Positions 1-10,858 of a stretch of 64,000 nucleotides of DNA are shown piece after piece. The notes beneath the pieces are model-generated. The model made no database searches. It worked only from the letters and a program-made list of their open reading frames with translations, and had not been told where the DNA came from. The position numbers and the translations under genes were made by a program. The stretch spans positions 682,001-746,000 of the forward strand of contig NZ_CANMBY010000002.1 of NCBI RefSeq assembly GCF_947496195.1, written 5' to 3'. This stretch comes from an uncultured Polaribacter sp. Its GTDB lineage: Bacteria; Bacteroidota; Bacteroidia; Flavobacteriales; Flavobacteriaceae. How positions within the stretch are numbered: position 1 is the first letter of the stretch; each line of letters opens with the position of its first letter.

Positions 1-820
1 AATGAGCTAATAATTCTGGAGACAATTTAGGTTCTTTAAAATCGTATTTTTCTAATTCTTCTAATAAAATTTCTGCCAAACGAAGTCTTGCTGTTGGCTT
101 ATCATCTGCTGGAATAACAAACCAAGGCGCATTTTCTTTTGAAGTTCTATTGATTGCATCTTCATAACAAAACTGATATTCATCCCATAACTTGCGTTCT
201 TTTAAATCTGCTGGAGAAAATTTCCAATTCTTTTCTTGAAGATTTAACCTTCTTAAAAGTCTGCTTTTCTGTTCTGATTTAGATAAGTTTAAAAAGAACT
301 TTAGAACTATAGTTCCGTTTTTTACTAAGTGATTTTCAAATTGATTTATTCTCTCCATTCTATCATGATAGAAAGCATCATCTAAATCTTCGACTTTAGA
401 AATATTTGGGATGTTTTCGTTTAAAATATAGTTTGGGTGTACTCTTGTTACCAAAACATTTTCGTAATGAGTTCTATTAAAAATACCCATTTTTCCTTTT
501 TCTGGAAGCACAATATAATGTCTCCATAAAAAATCATGATTTAACTCTAATTCTGTAGGTACTTTAAAACTGTGTACTTCTACACCTCTAGGATTTACGT
601 CTTTAAAAACCTCTCTTACCAAACTATCTTTGCCAGAAGTATCCATTCCTTGCAAACAAATAAGTACAGCAAATTTACCTTCTGCATACATTGCATTTTG
701 TAAATCACTTAATTTTTTTCGCAATTTTTTTAATTTCTTTTTAGCATCTTCTTCTACTTCTTTTGTAGATATTTTTTTTAGTGATATTGGTTTTGTAACT
801 CTATATTTTTCTAAAGACAT
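1..820 (-). CDS. Polyphosphate kinase 2 family protein (3' end outside window)
   Basis: PPK2 enzymes move phosphate between polyphosphate and nucleotides in the cytoplasm. The frame is open from an ATG at 820 to the window edge, giving 273 residues without the C-terminal end. The Walker A motif GMDTSGKD lies at residues 58-65, followed by the family's lid-type segment with FNRTHYENVLVTRVHP. An N-terminal Lys-rich helix precedes the kinase fold, as in stand-alone one-domain PPK2 proteins. Preferred nucleotide (class I, II or III) cannot be decided from this part. It stands divergent from the small gene at 1036. Confidence 0.93.
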   Translation of the reverse strand, partial: MSLEKYRVTKPISLKKISTKEVEEDAKKKLKKLRKKLSDLQNAMYAEGKFAVLICLQGMDTSGKDSLVREVFKDVNPRGVEVHSFKVPTELELNHDFLWRHYIVLPEKGKMGIFNRTHYENVLVTRVHPNYILNENIPNISKVEDLDDAFYHDRMERINQFENHLVKNGTIVLKFFLNLSKSEQKSRLLRRLNLQEKNWKFSPADLKERKLWDEYQFCYEDAINRTSKENAPWFVIPADDKPTARLRLAEILLEELEKYDFKEPKLSPELLAH

Positions 821-1035
821 TCTTTTATTTAATTAAAGCTTAAAGATAAAAAAATATGTGGTTTTAGCATTGAATTTTGATACTCAATTAGTAATAATAA
901 TGATAATTTTTTCATAAAGAATTCTTTACAAAACAGAATTTACTTAATAGCGTATTTCATTTGTTTCTGAATATAATTTCCAATAAATTAGCTAATTAGG
1001 TTTTCATCTTTACTAAAGTGAAGAAATTTATTTTT

Positions 1036-1197
1036 ATGTCGAAAAAAGGAAAAGCAAAGAATACTTTAAATAAAGCAAAACATACTAAGTTGATGAATCA
1101 AAAAATTAACAAAGTAAAATTGCAAAAACAACAAAATAAAGAACGTTTAAAAGCCATTATTAAAAAAGCTAACGATCAAAAAAACCAAGAAATTTGA
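1036..1197 (+). CDS. Small very basic protein, unknown function
   Basis: A 53-residue ATG frame made almost entirely of Lys, Asn, Gln and Ala, with no hydrophobic segment. It starts MSKKGKAKNT and ends NQEI. Its TGA stop overlaps the TTG start of the next gene in the sequence TTGA, an arrangement typical of translational coupling. High charge could mean nucleic-acid binding, but no known domain is visible. The overlap and clean start support a real gene; function is unknown. Confidence 0.6.
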   Translation: MSKKGKAKNTLNKAKHTKLMNQKINKVKLQKQQNKERLKAIIKKANDQKNQEI

Positions 1198-1982
1198 GTT
1201 TAAAATACTATTTAGGTGTCATAGTCTCTACTCCTCTATTACCAATTATGTTTTTTCAAGGTAAAAAAATTAGAGCTACTGTACCTAATTTACCTGAAGC
1301 TAAAAACCCTAAAGGATATATAAAAAAAGAAAGTGATAAAACTTTAAAAATTATATGTATTGGTGAGAGTACAATTGCTGGAGTTGGAGTAGATTTTCAT
1401 AAAAATGGTTTTCCTGGAGCTTTAGCTAATGAAATTGCAAATAGTAACAATATTTCTGTATTATGGAATGTGTATGCTAAAAGTGGTTACACTGCAAAAA
1501 TGGTTCGTAAAAAATTAGTTCCAATAATAGAAGAATCTAATGCAGATGCTATTATTATTGGTTTAGGAGGTAATGATGCTTTTACTTTAAATTCACCAGA
1601 AGTTTGGATGTTTCAAATTAACCAACTTATAAAAAAACTAAAAAGGAAATACCCAAAAACAACTATTTACTTTACAAATATGCCTCCTATAAAAGAATTT
1701 CCTGCCTTTACCAAAACTATAAAATTTGTAATTGGAAATTTAGTTGAAATTTTTGGTAAAAGATTACACAGAAGAGTCAGTAGAAAAAGGGATGTATATT
1801 ATAATAGTGAAATTATTACGCTAGAAAACTGGCAAAATAAATACAATATTCAAGGTGATGTTTCTATTTTTTTTAGTGATGGAGTTCATCCTTCTAAGTT
1901 AACGTATCAAACTTGGGGAAAAGACATGGCAAATTTTATGATGAGTACAGAAAGTTTTAAAACATGGATGCAAAAGAAATAA
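1194..1982 (+). CDS. SGNH/GDSL hydrolase family protein
   Basis: Likely esterase or lipase-type hydrolase of the SGNH fold. The nucleophile block is GEST with Ser59, the oxyanion block is GGND with Asn127, and the catalytic Asp/His block is SDGVHPS with Asp229 and His232. All four SGNH residues can therefore be placed. The N-terminus has a hydrophobic stretch (about residues 5-21) that could be a membrane anchor or signal sequence. The start is TTG, overlapping the upstream stop by 4 bases; no ATG lies near. Substrate is not predictable. Confidence 0.87.
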   Translation: MSLKYYLGVIVSTPLLPIMFFQGKKIRATVPNLPEAKNPKGYIKKESDKTLKIICIGESTIAGVGVDFHKNGFPGALANEIANSNNISVLWNVYAKSGYTAKMVRKKLVPIIEESNADAIIIGLGGNDAFTLNSPEVWMFQINQLIKKLKRKYPKTTIYFTNMPPIKEFPAFTKTIKFVIGNLVEIFGKRLHRRVSRKRDVYYNSEIITLENWQNKYNIQGDVSIFFSDGVHPSKLTYQTWGKDMANFMMSTESFKTWMQKK

Positions 1983-2464
1983 TAGATTTTTTTGGTTTAA
2001 AATCTCATCCTGAAGGAGGGTATTTTAAAGAAATTTACAGAAGTAGTGGAATAATACCTAATGATCATTTACCTGAATTTATTAAAGGAGACAGAAATTA
2101 TTGTACTAGTATTTATTTTTTATTGACTTCAGATAAGTTTTCTGCTTTTCACAAAATTAATCAAGATGAAACTTGGCATTTTTATAGTGGCACAACTTTA
2201 AAAATTCATATGATTTCGCCTAAAGGAGAATATTCTTTTGTTTTCATTGGAACCAATTATTCTGAAGGTGAGATACCTCAATTTACTGTACCTGCCCATT
2301 ATTTTTTTGCTGCTGAAGTAATAGAAAAGGACTCGTTTTCTTTTGTAGGATGTACAGTTTCACCTGGTTTTGATTTTAGAGATTTCACTTTACCTTCTTG
2401 CAAAGAACTATCAAAAGAATTTCCTGAATATAAATCTAAAATTGAAGGATTAACGCACCATTAA
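1964..2464 (+). CDS. Cupin domain protein, DUF985 family
   Basis: A 166-residue protein of the DUF985 cupin family, recognised from the start (EIIDFFGLKSHPEGGYFKE), the central WHFYSG with metal-type cupin strand pattern, and the end SPGFDFRDFTL. It is a single-domain beta-barrel, predicted cytoplasmic. It overlaps the end of the SGNH gene by 19 bases, so the two are probably co-translated. Related proteins have been proposed as sugar or small-molecule binding enzymes; the substrate here is unknown. A strong bidirectional terminator follows. Confidence 0.88.
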   Translation: MDAKEIIDFFGLKSHPEGGYFKEIYRSSGIIPNDHLPEFIKGDRNYCTSIYFLLTSDKFSAFHKINQDETWHFYSGTTLKIHMISPKGEYSFVFIGTNYSEGEIPQFTVPAHYFFAAEVIEKDSFSFVGCTVSPGFDFRDFTLPSCKELSKEFPEYKSKIEGLTHH

Positions 2465-2470
2465 AAATCA

Positions 2471-2500
2471 AAAATCCCAAGTCTGCAAACTTGGGATTTT
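2471..2500. terminator. Bidirectional intrinsic terminator
   Basis: A perfect 12-base stem (2471-2482 with 2489-2500) around loop CTGCAA, with A-tract on the left and T-tract on the right. It sits between the convergent cupin gene and the DUF6952 gene and can serve both. Confidence 0.9.
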
Positions 2501-2533
2501 CTTTAATTCAAATTTATTAAATAACAATAGATT

Positions 2534-2791
2534 TTATTGGTCTATTGCACCTAATACACGTTTCATAAAAGCATTTAATGCTTCTTTTTTAGGAGTTCCT
2601 TCTTTGATCATTTTATGAACCTCTAGAGCACCATACATATTAGAAATTAACTCTCCTATTACATCTAATTCATCATCTTTTAAAGAAGGTACTTCAGTTA
2701 AAGACTCTAAAGTCTCTAAAGTCTCAATTAAATAATCTTCGTCATTTTCTTCAATAAAAGAAGTTAAGTGTTTAATTATAGGTAACTTCAT
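2534..2791 (-). CDS. DUF6952 family small protein
   Basis: An 85-residue acidic helical protein recognised as DUF6952 from MKLPIIKHLTSFIEEND and GELISNMYGALEVHKMI. No enzyme motif or membrane segment is visible. It is the last gene of a peroxiredoxin-thioredoxin-DUF6952 operon, two bases after the thioredoxin stop. The constant pairing suggests a role in thiol redox or peroxide defence, but this is context only. Confidence 0.85.
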   Translation of the reverse strand: MKLPIIKHLTSFIEENDEDYLIETLETLESLTEVPSLKDDELDVIGELISNMYGALEVHKMIKEGTPKKEALNAFMKRVLGAIDQ

Positions 2792-2793
2792 TA

Positions 2794-3102
2794 TTATGCA
2801 ATTTCTGTAACTAGCTCTTTTAAAACATCAAATTTGTTAGTCTGAGCTTGGTTTTTCTTCTCTCCATTTATAAAAGTCGCAAAAGTAGGTAAGTTACTTA
2901 CATCTGCTAATTGTCTACTGTTTGGATTTTTCTCAGCATCAACCATTACAAACTTAACGTCTCCTAACTCAGAAGCTAACTTCTTAAATTTTGGTTTCAT
3001 TATTCTACAGTTACCACACCAAGTTGCAGAATATTGTACAACAACTTTATCATTTTCGTTTACAATAGATTGTAAATTATCTTCTGTTAATTCTTGAACC
3101 AT
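2794..3102 (-). CDS. Thioredoxin family protein (CGNC active site)
   Basis: A 102-residue single thioredoxin domain without signal peptide, so cytoplasmic. The active site is WCGNC (Cys29, Cys32), unlike the classical CGPC, and the cis-Pro region reads SNLPTFATF. It lies 23 bases downstream of a 2-Cys peroxiredoxin, so its likely job is reducing that enzyme or related disulfides. It is not the only route to thioredoxin reduction: trxB lies at 22223-23170. Confidence 0.93.
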   Translation of the reverse strand: MVQELTEDNLQSIVNENDKVVVQYSATWCGNCRIMKPKFKKLASELGDVKFVMVDAEKNPNSRQLADVSNLPTFATFINGEKKNQAQTNKFDVLKELVTEIA

Positions 3103-3125
3103 AATTTTTGTTTTAACATTAATTT

Positions 3126-3767
3126 TTAGTTTACTGCTAAATATTCTGCAGTTGCTTTTGCATTTGCTTGCATAGCTTGCTTACCTTCTTCCCAGTTTGC
3201 AGGACAAACTTCTCCGTTTTTTTGAACATGAGCATATGCATCTATTAAACGTAACATTTCATTTACATTTCTACCAACAGGCATATGGTTTATACCTTCA
3301 TGAAAAACTGTACCTTCTTCATCAATTAAATAAGAAGCTCTATAAGTAACATTATCTCCTTCTACTTGTACTGTACCAGTTTCTTCGTCATAAACTTCGT
3401 TTGTAATATCTAAAATACCTAATACCGAAGATAAGTTTCTATTGCTATCAGCTAAAATTGGGTAAGTAACACCTTCTATACCTCCATTATCTTTTGAAGT
3501 ATTTAACCATGCAAAATGAACTTCTGGTGTATCACATGAAGCACCAATTACTATTGTATTTCTTTTTTCGAACTCATCCATTGCATTTTGAAATGCATGT
3601 AACTCAGTTGGACAAACAAATGTAAAATCTTTTGGATACCAGAATAACAATACTTTTTTATTGTTTTTTACTGCTTCTTCTAATACATTTAATTTAAATG
3701 TATCTCCCATTTCATTCATTGCATCCACATTTAAATTTGGAAATTTTCTACCTACTAATGTTGCCAT
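3126..3767 (-). CDS. 2-Cys peroxiredoxin (AhpC/TSA type)
   Basis: Reduces hydrogen peroxide and organic peroxides. The peroxidatic Cys52 is in DFTFVCPTE and the resolving Cys188 is in VCPANW, the typical 2-Cys arrangement; length (213 residues) is normal. The N-terminal signature MATLVGRKFPNLNVDAM is typical of Bacteroidota. First gene of the operon with the CGNC thioredoxin and DUF6952. It stands back to back with katG, and a -7 element TAATTTTG is present at 3810-3817 on this strand. Confidence 0.96.
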   Translation of the reverse strand: MATLVGRKFPNLNVDAMNEMGDTFKLNVLEEAVKNNKKVLLFWYPKDFTFVCPTELHAFQNAMDEFEKRNTIVIGASCDTPEVHFAWLNTSKDNGGIEGVTYPILADSNRNLSSVLGILDITNEVYDEETGTVQVEGDNVTYRASYLIDEEGTVFHEGINHMPVGRNVNEMLRLIDAYAHVQKNGEVCPANWEEGKQAMQANAKATAEYLAVN

Positions 3768-6273
<2,506 letters not shown>

Positions 6274-6290
6274 TAATTTTATCAATTCAA

Positions 6291-6325
6291 AAAAAAAAGA
6301 GCTACAAATAGTAGCTCTTTTTTTT
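6291..6325. terminator. Bidirectional intrinsic terminator after katG
   Basis: Stem of 15 bases (A8-GAGCTAC at 6291-6305 with GTAGCTC-T8 at 6311-6325) and loop AAATA. It separates katG from the convergent response regulator gene. Confidence 0.9.
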
Positions 6326-6341
6326 ATTCTTAAAATTAAAG

Positions 6342-7505
6342 TTATTTACTGGCAAAAAGTTTTACATCATTTTCAGAAATTTGTTTTTCACCTAATATTA
6401 TTAAACGTTCTACAACATTTCTTAACTCTCTAATATTACCTGTCCAGTCGTATTTTTGGAGTAACTGAACAGCTTCATCAGAAAATGTTTTTTTAGGATT
6501 ACCTTGTTCTTCAGATATTTTTTTAGAAAAGAAATCTATTAATAATGGGATATCTTCTCTTCTATCATTTAAAGCAGGTACTTTAATAAGAATAACCGCT
6601 AATCTATGATATAAATCTTCTCTAAACCTACCCTCTTCAATTTCTTTATTTAAATCTTTATTTGTTGCAGCTACAACTCTTACATTAACTTTAATGTCTT
6701 TATCTGAACCTACTCTAGAAATTTTATTTTCTTGTAAAGCACGTAAAACTTTAGCTTGAGCAGAAAGACTCATATCTCCAATCTCATCAAGAAAAATAGT
6801 ACCTCCATTTGCTGCTTCAAATTTACCAGCTCTATCTTTATTTGCACCAGTAAATGATCCTTTAACATGACCAAATAATTCACTCTCAATTAATTCTGAT
6901 GGTATTGCAGCACAATTTACTTCTATCATTTGTGCTTTGGCTCTCTCTGATTTTTCATGAAGCCAATGTGCAACCAACTCTTTACCTGTTCCATTAGGGC
7001 CTGTAATTAAAACCCTTGCATCTGTAGCAGCAACTTTTTCTATAATATCTTTAATGTGAGAAATACTTTCGCTCTCACCAATCATTTCGTAATTTTTACT
7101 TACTTTCTTCTTTAATCTTTTGTTTTCTACAACTAAAACTTTTCTGTCTAAAGCATTTCTAACTGTGTTTAGCAACCTGTTTAAATCTGGTGGTTTTGAT
7201 ATATAGTCAAAAGCTCCTAAACGCATAGTATTTACTGCTGTGTCTAAATCTCCATGACCAGAAATCATTACAATTGGAGTTTCAGGTTTTATCTTTTTTG
7301 CTTTTTCTAACACCTCAACACCATCCATCTTAGGCATTTTTATATCACACAAAACTAAATCGTAATCGTTGTTTTTTATAAGCTCAATGCCTTCTAATCC
7401 ATCTTCTGCTTCTTCTACTTGATAAGTATCATTTTCTTCTGAAATTATTTTTTTTAAGACTCTTCTTATGGCAGCCTCATCTTCAACAATTAAAATTTTT
7501 GACAT
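6342..7505 (-). CDS. Sigma-54-type response regulator (REC-AAA+), no HTH domain
   Basis: NtrC-like protein. The receiver domain (about 1-120) has the acidic pair Glu8/Asp9 and phosphoacceptor Asp54 in LVLCDIKMPKMDG. The AAA+ domain has Walker A GPNGTGKE (169-176), the sigma-54 contact loop GSFTGA (216-221) and Walker B IFLDE. It ends at residue 387, right after the AAA+ lid, so the usual Fis-type DNA-binding helix-turn-helix is missing. The stop is clean and no frameshift was seen downstream. It may activate from solution or through a partner. It is last in the ABC-mscS operon, 50 bases after mscS; no histidine kinase is adjacent. Confidence 0.94.
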   Translation of the reverse strand: MSKILIVEDEAAIRRVLKKIISEENDTYQVEEAEDGLEGIELIKNNDYDLVLCDIKMPKMDGVEVLEKAKKIKPETPIVMISGHGDLDTAVNTMRLGAFDYISKPPDLNRLLNTVRNALDRKVLVVENKRLKKKVSKNYEMIGESESISHIKDIIEKVAATDARVLITGPNGTGKELVAHWLHEKSERAKAQMIEVNCAAIPSELIESELFGHVKGSFTGANKDRAGKFEAANGGTIFLDEIGDMSLSAQAKVLRALQENKISRVGSDKDIKVNVRVVAATNKDLNKEIEEGRFREDLYHRLAVILIKVPALNDRREDIPLLIDFFSKKISEEQGNPKKTFSDEAVQLLQKYDWTGNIRELRNVVERLIILGEKQISENDVKLFASK

Positions 7506-7555
7506 GTTTTTGTTTTATATATTTTTAATCAACTATGAATAAGTTGTATATCTTT

Positions 7556-8419
7556 TTATTTCTCTGGAAAAAGATGAACATCTCTTTGAGGAAAAGGGAT
7601 AGTTACTTTTTTCTCTCTAAATACTCTATCTATTTCAAATCTTAAATCACTTTGAACAAACCTAGCTTCAAAACTATTATTTAACGAAAAAACAACTCGA
7701 AAATTGAGTGAGCTATCTGCAAAATCCGTAAATAATACTCTAGGTTCTGGTACTTTTAAAATTTTCTTATGAGATTTTGCAACATTTAAAAGTATTTCTT
7801 TTACTAACTCAACATCACTACCATAAGCCACTCCAACATCTACAGACTCTCTAGTTTCTACTCCATTTTCTGTCCAATTAAACAATATGTTTGTTAGATA
7901 TAAATGATTAGGAATTACTAATACTTTATTATCTATAGTTACTGCTCTAGTTGTTCGTAAACGAATATCTAAAACTCGACCAACTTTTCCTTCTAACTCT
8001 ATAATATCTCCTACATGAACAGATTTATCTACTAAAATAAATATTCCAGAGATAATATCTTGAAACAAGGTTTGTAATGCTAAACCAACACCAATTAAAA
8101 GTGCTGCAGAAGCAGCAAATACTGCTGTTACATTTACACCTGCAGTATGCATACCCACCAAAAAGATAATTAAAAAAACAAACCATCTTATGTAACTAAA
8201 AAGTGTTATAAATTTTCGTTCATCTTGGTTAGATAGTTTTCTAGTGATAATTCTACGAACAAAATTTAGAATTAAAGAAGTTATAATTAATGCTATTGCA
8301 ATAAAAATTAACCCTTTTACAGTAATGCTAATTTCTTCAGAAAAAACAAATTTATAATCTAAAATTGAATTTGCTTCTTCAACAATTGTTTCTTTAACTT
8401 GATCAATAGTATCTTGCAT
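7556..8419 (-). CDS. MscS-family mechanosensitive ion channel
   Basis: Small-conductance channel that relieves turgor on osmotic downshock. It has about three N-terminal membrane helices (near residues 30-50, 68-85, 95-120), the pore-lining Ala/Gly-rich helix (VFAASAALLIGVGLAL) and the cytoplasmic beta domain with the segment QDIISGIFILVDKSVHVGD typical of the family. Its 287 residues match E. coli MscS. The ATG follows the ABC permease stop with no spacer, so the two are cotranscribed. Confidence 0.95.
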   Translation of the reverse strand: MQDTIDQVKETIVEEANSILDYKFVFSEEISITVKGLIFIAIALIITSLILNFVRRIITRKLSNQDERKFITLFSYIRWFVFLIIFLVGMHTAGVNVTAVFAASAALLIGVGLALQTLFQDIISGIFILVDKSVHVGDIIELEGKVGRVLDIRLRTTRAVTIDNKVLVIPNHLYLTNILFNWTENGVETRESVDVGVAYGSDVELVKEILLNVAKSHKKILKVPEPRVLFTDFADSSLNFRVVFSLNNSFEARFVQSDLRFEIDRVFREKKVTIPFPQRDVHLFPEK

Positions 8420-9745
8420 CTATCCTTTATATTTCAACCATTTATATAAATCTTTATAAGTAGGTTTTTTACCATACATTAAAATACCAACTCTATATAT
8501 TTTTGCTGCTAACCATACCATAAACATAAAAGTTACTAATAATAAACTCATAGAAATGGCTAATTCTGTCCATGTAACTCCAAAAGGAACTCTCATTAAC
8601 ATTACTATTGGACTAGTTAAGGGTATGTGTGAAAAAGCAACTGAAATTGGCCCATGAGGATCATTAATTACTGTAGCAAAACCAACATAAACCCCTAATA
8701 TCAAAGGCAACATAATTGGTAACATAAATTGTTGCGTGTCTGTTTCATTATCTACAGCAGCACCAACAGCAGCAAATAACGAACTATATAACATATATCC
8801 TCCTAAAAAGTAAAAAATAAAAAGTACAAATAGTTTTAAAAGTGGTAATCGTAAAACTTCTTGTATTAGTACTTGCATTTTATCTCCACTAGCTACATTT
8901 TTTGCAGCCTCTAATTGTTCTGCAGATAAATTAGCTGTTTGCATTTCAGCCATGTTAATGCCTAAAAGAGATGTTGCAAGAGTACCTAAAATAAAAATAA
9001 GAATACCCCAAATAAAAAATTGTAATAATCCTGCTGAAGCATTACCAATAATTTTACCTAACATTAACTGAAATGGTTTTACAGAAGATACAATAACCTC
9101 TATAATTCTACTTGTTTTTTCTTCGATAACACTTCTCATAACAGAAGTACCATAAATCATAACAAACATCATTAAAAAATAACCAGCTATTGCTCCCACT
9201 CCAATCTTTAATCCATTAATTAATTTTGACGATTCTTCTCCAGAAAAATTATACATTTTAATATCTGACTGAATTCTAGAAGCATTTATTTTATTTATAT
9301 CAATCCCAAAATCATTTAGTTTTTGGTTTCTTATTTTGGTTTCAATTTTATTTTCTAAAGCATTCATTACAGACATCCCTGGAGAATCTTTAGAATAAAA
9401 TTCAATAGATTTTGCTAATAACTCTAGGCTATCTTGTTTTGGAATTATAAGTGCACCATAATAATTACCTTGCTCTACTTTCTGTTTTGTATCTTCAATA
9501 CCTTTTGATGTAAAATCTAAATAATGTACAGTTTTAGAATCTTTAAAGTCTTCTTTTGAAAACAAACCTGAATTGTCTATGTAAACAATTTCTTTGACCT
9601 TTTCGTTATTTTTTTTCATTAAAAAATAAACTAAAAAACCCATACCAACCATTATTAGAGGACTCAAAAAAGTCATCACTATAAACGATTTATTACGAAC
9701 CTTTGCAATAAACTCTCTTTCTATAATTAGTTTTAACTTACTCAT
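8420..9745 (-). CDS. ABC transporter permease (ABC-2, NatB-like)
   Basis: Membrane subunit of an exporter. One N-terminal membrane helix (about 22-44) is followed by an extracytoplasmic domain of about 130 residues, then a cluster of five or so helices in the C-terminal half, the layout of NatB-like ABC-2 permeases. The cytoplasmic start LKLIIEREFIAKVRNKSF is typical. It follows the ATPase gene by two bases and abuts mscS. Substrate is unknown; sodium or drug export is possible only by homology to NatAB. Confidence 0.93.
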   Translation of the reverse strand: MSKLKLIIEREFIAKVRNKSFIVMTFLSPLIMVGMGFLVYFLMKKNNEKVKEIVYIDNSGLFSKEDFKDSKTVHYLDFTSKGIEDTKQKVEQGNYYGALIIPKQDSLELLAKSIEFYSKDSPGMSVMNALENKIETKIRNQKLNDFGIDINKINASRIQSDIKMYNFSGEESSKLINGLKIGVGAIAGYFLMMFVMIYGTSVMRSVIEEKTSRIIEVIVSSVKPFQLMLGKIIGNASAGLLQFFIWGILIFILGTLATSLLGINMAEMQTANLSAEQLEAAKNVASGDKMQVLIQEVLRLPLLKLFVLFIFYFLGGYMLYSSLFAAVGAAVDNETDTQQFMLPIMLPLILGVYVGFATVINDPHGPISVAFSHIPLTSPIVMLMRVPFGVTWTELAISMSLLLVTFMFMVWLAAKIYRVGILMYGKKPTYKDLYKWLKYKG

Positions 9746-9747
9746 CT

Positions 9748-10677
9748 CTAATTGTTTTTATTAACAGCTTGTATAAAAATATCGTTTGCACTTGGAATTA
9801 ATTCAACAAAATGTTGCACTTCTCCTCTATTCGTTAAAAAAGCCAATAAATCGTTTGCAGAATCTTGCCTACCCAACTTAACATTTAAAGTTAATTCGTT
9901 ACCTAACAATTTAAAATCTGGAGGAAAAACTTCAAATTTTTCTTTTAATTGAGATTCTACTTCTTTTGCATTAGAAGTATGTAAACCTACCTGAAAAGTG
10001 TTTGTTCTAAATTCTCTTTTAATGTCATCTAACTTACCATCTAAAATTTTGTTAGATTTATTAATCAAAGCTATTTCATCACACATTTCTTCTACAGACT
10101 CCATTCTATGTGTAGAAAAAATAATAGTAGCACCTTCATCTCTTAGTTTCAAGATTTCTTGAGCTATTAATTGTGCATTGATAGGATCAAAACCAGAAAA
10201 GGGCTCATCAAAAATTAATAGTTTTGGTTGATGCAATACAGTTACTATAAACTGAACCTTTTGAGCCATTCCTTTAGAAAGCTCTTCAATTTTTTTATTC
10301 CACCAAGCAGAAATATCAAATTTTTCAAACCAATATTTCAATCTTTTTTTTGCTTCAGACTTAGACAATCCTTTTAATTGAGCTAAATACAATGCTTGTT
10401 CACCCACTTTCATAGATTTATACAAACCTCTTTCTTCAGGCAAGTAACCAATATCAGCTGTATGCTTAGGTGACAAAGGTTCTCCATCTAAAAAAATGGT
10501 TCCTTCATCTGGCATTGTAATTTGATTAATAATTCTAATTAAAGAAGTTTTACCAGCTCCATTTGGACCCAAAAGCCCATAAACACTCCCTTTTGGGATA
10601 TGGATAGATACATTATTTAATGCTCTAAAATCACCATAATTTTTTACAACATTATTTATTTCTAATAAATTACTCAT
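9748..10677 (-). CDS. ABC transporter ATP-binding protein (NatA-like)
   Basis: ATPase subunit paired with the permease that follows two bases later. Walker A is GPNGAGKT (37-44), the signature is LSKGM (133-137), Walker B is LLIFDEP (153-159), and the switch His is in FSTHRMESVEEM. The C-terminal extension of about 90 residues matches the DUF4162-type tail of exporter ATPases. It is the first gene of a four-gene operon. A -7 element TAAATTTG lies at 10720-10727 on the minus strand. Confidence 0.95.
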   Translation of the reverse strand: MSNLLEINNVVKNYGDFRALNNVSIHIPKGSVYGLLGPNGAGKTSLIRIINQITMPDEGTIFLDGEPLSPKHTADIGYLPEERGLYKSMKVGEQALYLAQLKGLSKSEAKKRLKYWFEKFDISAWWNKKIEELSKGMAQKVQFIVTVLHQPKLLIFDEPFSGFDPINAQLIAQEILKLRDEGATIIFSTHRMESVEEMCDEIALINKSNKILDGKLDDIKREFRTNTFQVGLHTSNAKEVESQLKEKFEVFPPDFKLLGNELTLNVKLGRQDSANDLLAFLTNRGEVQHFVELIPSANDIFIQAVNKNN

Positions 10678-10719
10678 GTATTTTTTGGTTAGAAGTTTTT
10701 TCTGAAAATCGTATTCTCA

Positions 10720-10727
10720 CAAATTTA
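10720..10727 (-). promoter_or_regulatory. -7 promoter element for the ABC-mscS operon
   Basis: On the minus strand the sequence reads TAAATTTG, matching TAnnTTTG, with a TTTTTG about 23 bases upstream as a possible -33 element. The start codon lies 43 bases downstream. Confidence 0.55.
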
Positions 10728-10792
10728 GTTAATTATAACTATTTGTAGCTCAAAAATTAAAATGGTTACAAAAAATAAAATGTTAAAATTTA

Positions 10793-10806
10793 TTATGCAT
10801 GCATAA
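10793..10806. promoter_or_regulatory. Palindromic operator 1 (TTATGCATGCATAA)
   Basis: A perfect 14-base palindrome sharing the core TATGCATGCATA with operator 2. The two centres are 29 bases apart, close to three helical turns. It lies in the ABC/MarR intergenic region and is a likely MarR dimer site. Confidence 0.7.
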
Positions 10807-10815
10807 CTTTTTTTC

Positions 10816-10841
10816 AATTTACTATGCATGCATAGTAAATT
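10816..10841. promoter_or_regulatory. Palindromic operator 2, perfect 26-base dyad
   Basis: Left half AATTTACTATGCA and right half TGCATAGTAAATT pair without mismatch. The site ends five bases before the -7 element TATCTTTG (10846-10853) of the marR-fad operon, so a bound repressor would block RNA polymerase. Size and symmetry fit a MarR dimer. Confidence 0.75.
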
Positions 10842-10845
10842 TTTA

Positions 10846-10853
10846 TATCTTTG
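10846..10853 (+). promoter_or_regulatory. -7 promoter element of the marR-fadNAE operon
   Basis: TATCTTTG matches TAnnTTTG exactly. The ATG of marR starts only six bases after its last base, so the transcript may begin at or next to the start codon. Confidence 0.65.
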
Positions 10854-10858
10854 GTGCA

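Noticed and set aside
630..836. Plus-strand open frame of 68 codons near the window start
   Set aside because: It is antisense to the well-supported PPK2 gene and has no protein-like features.
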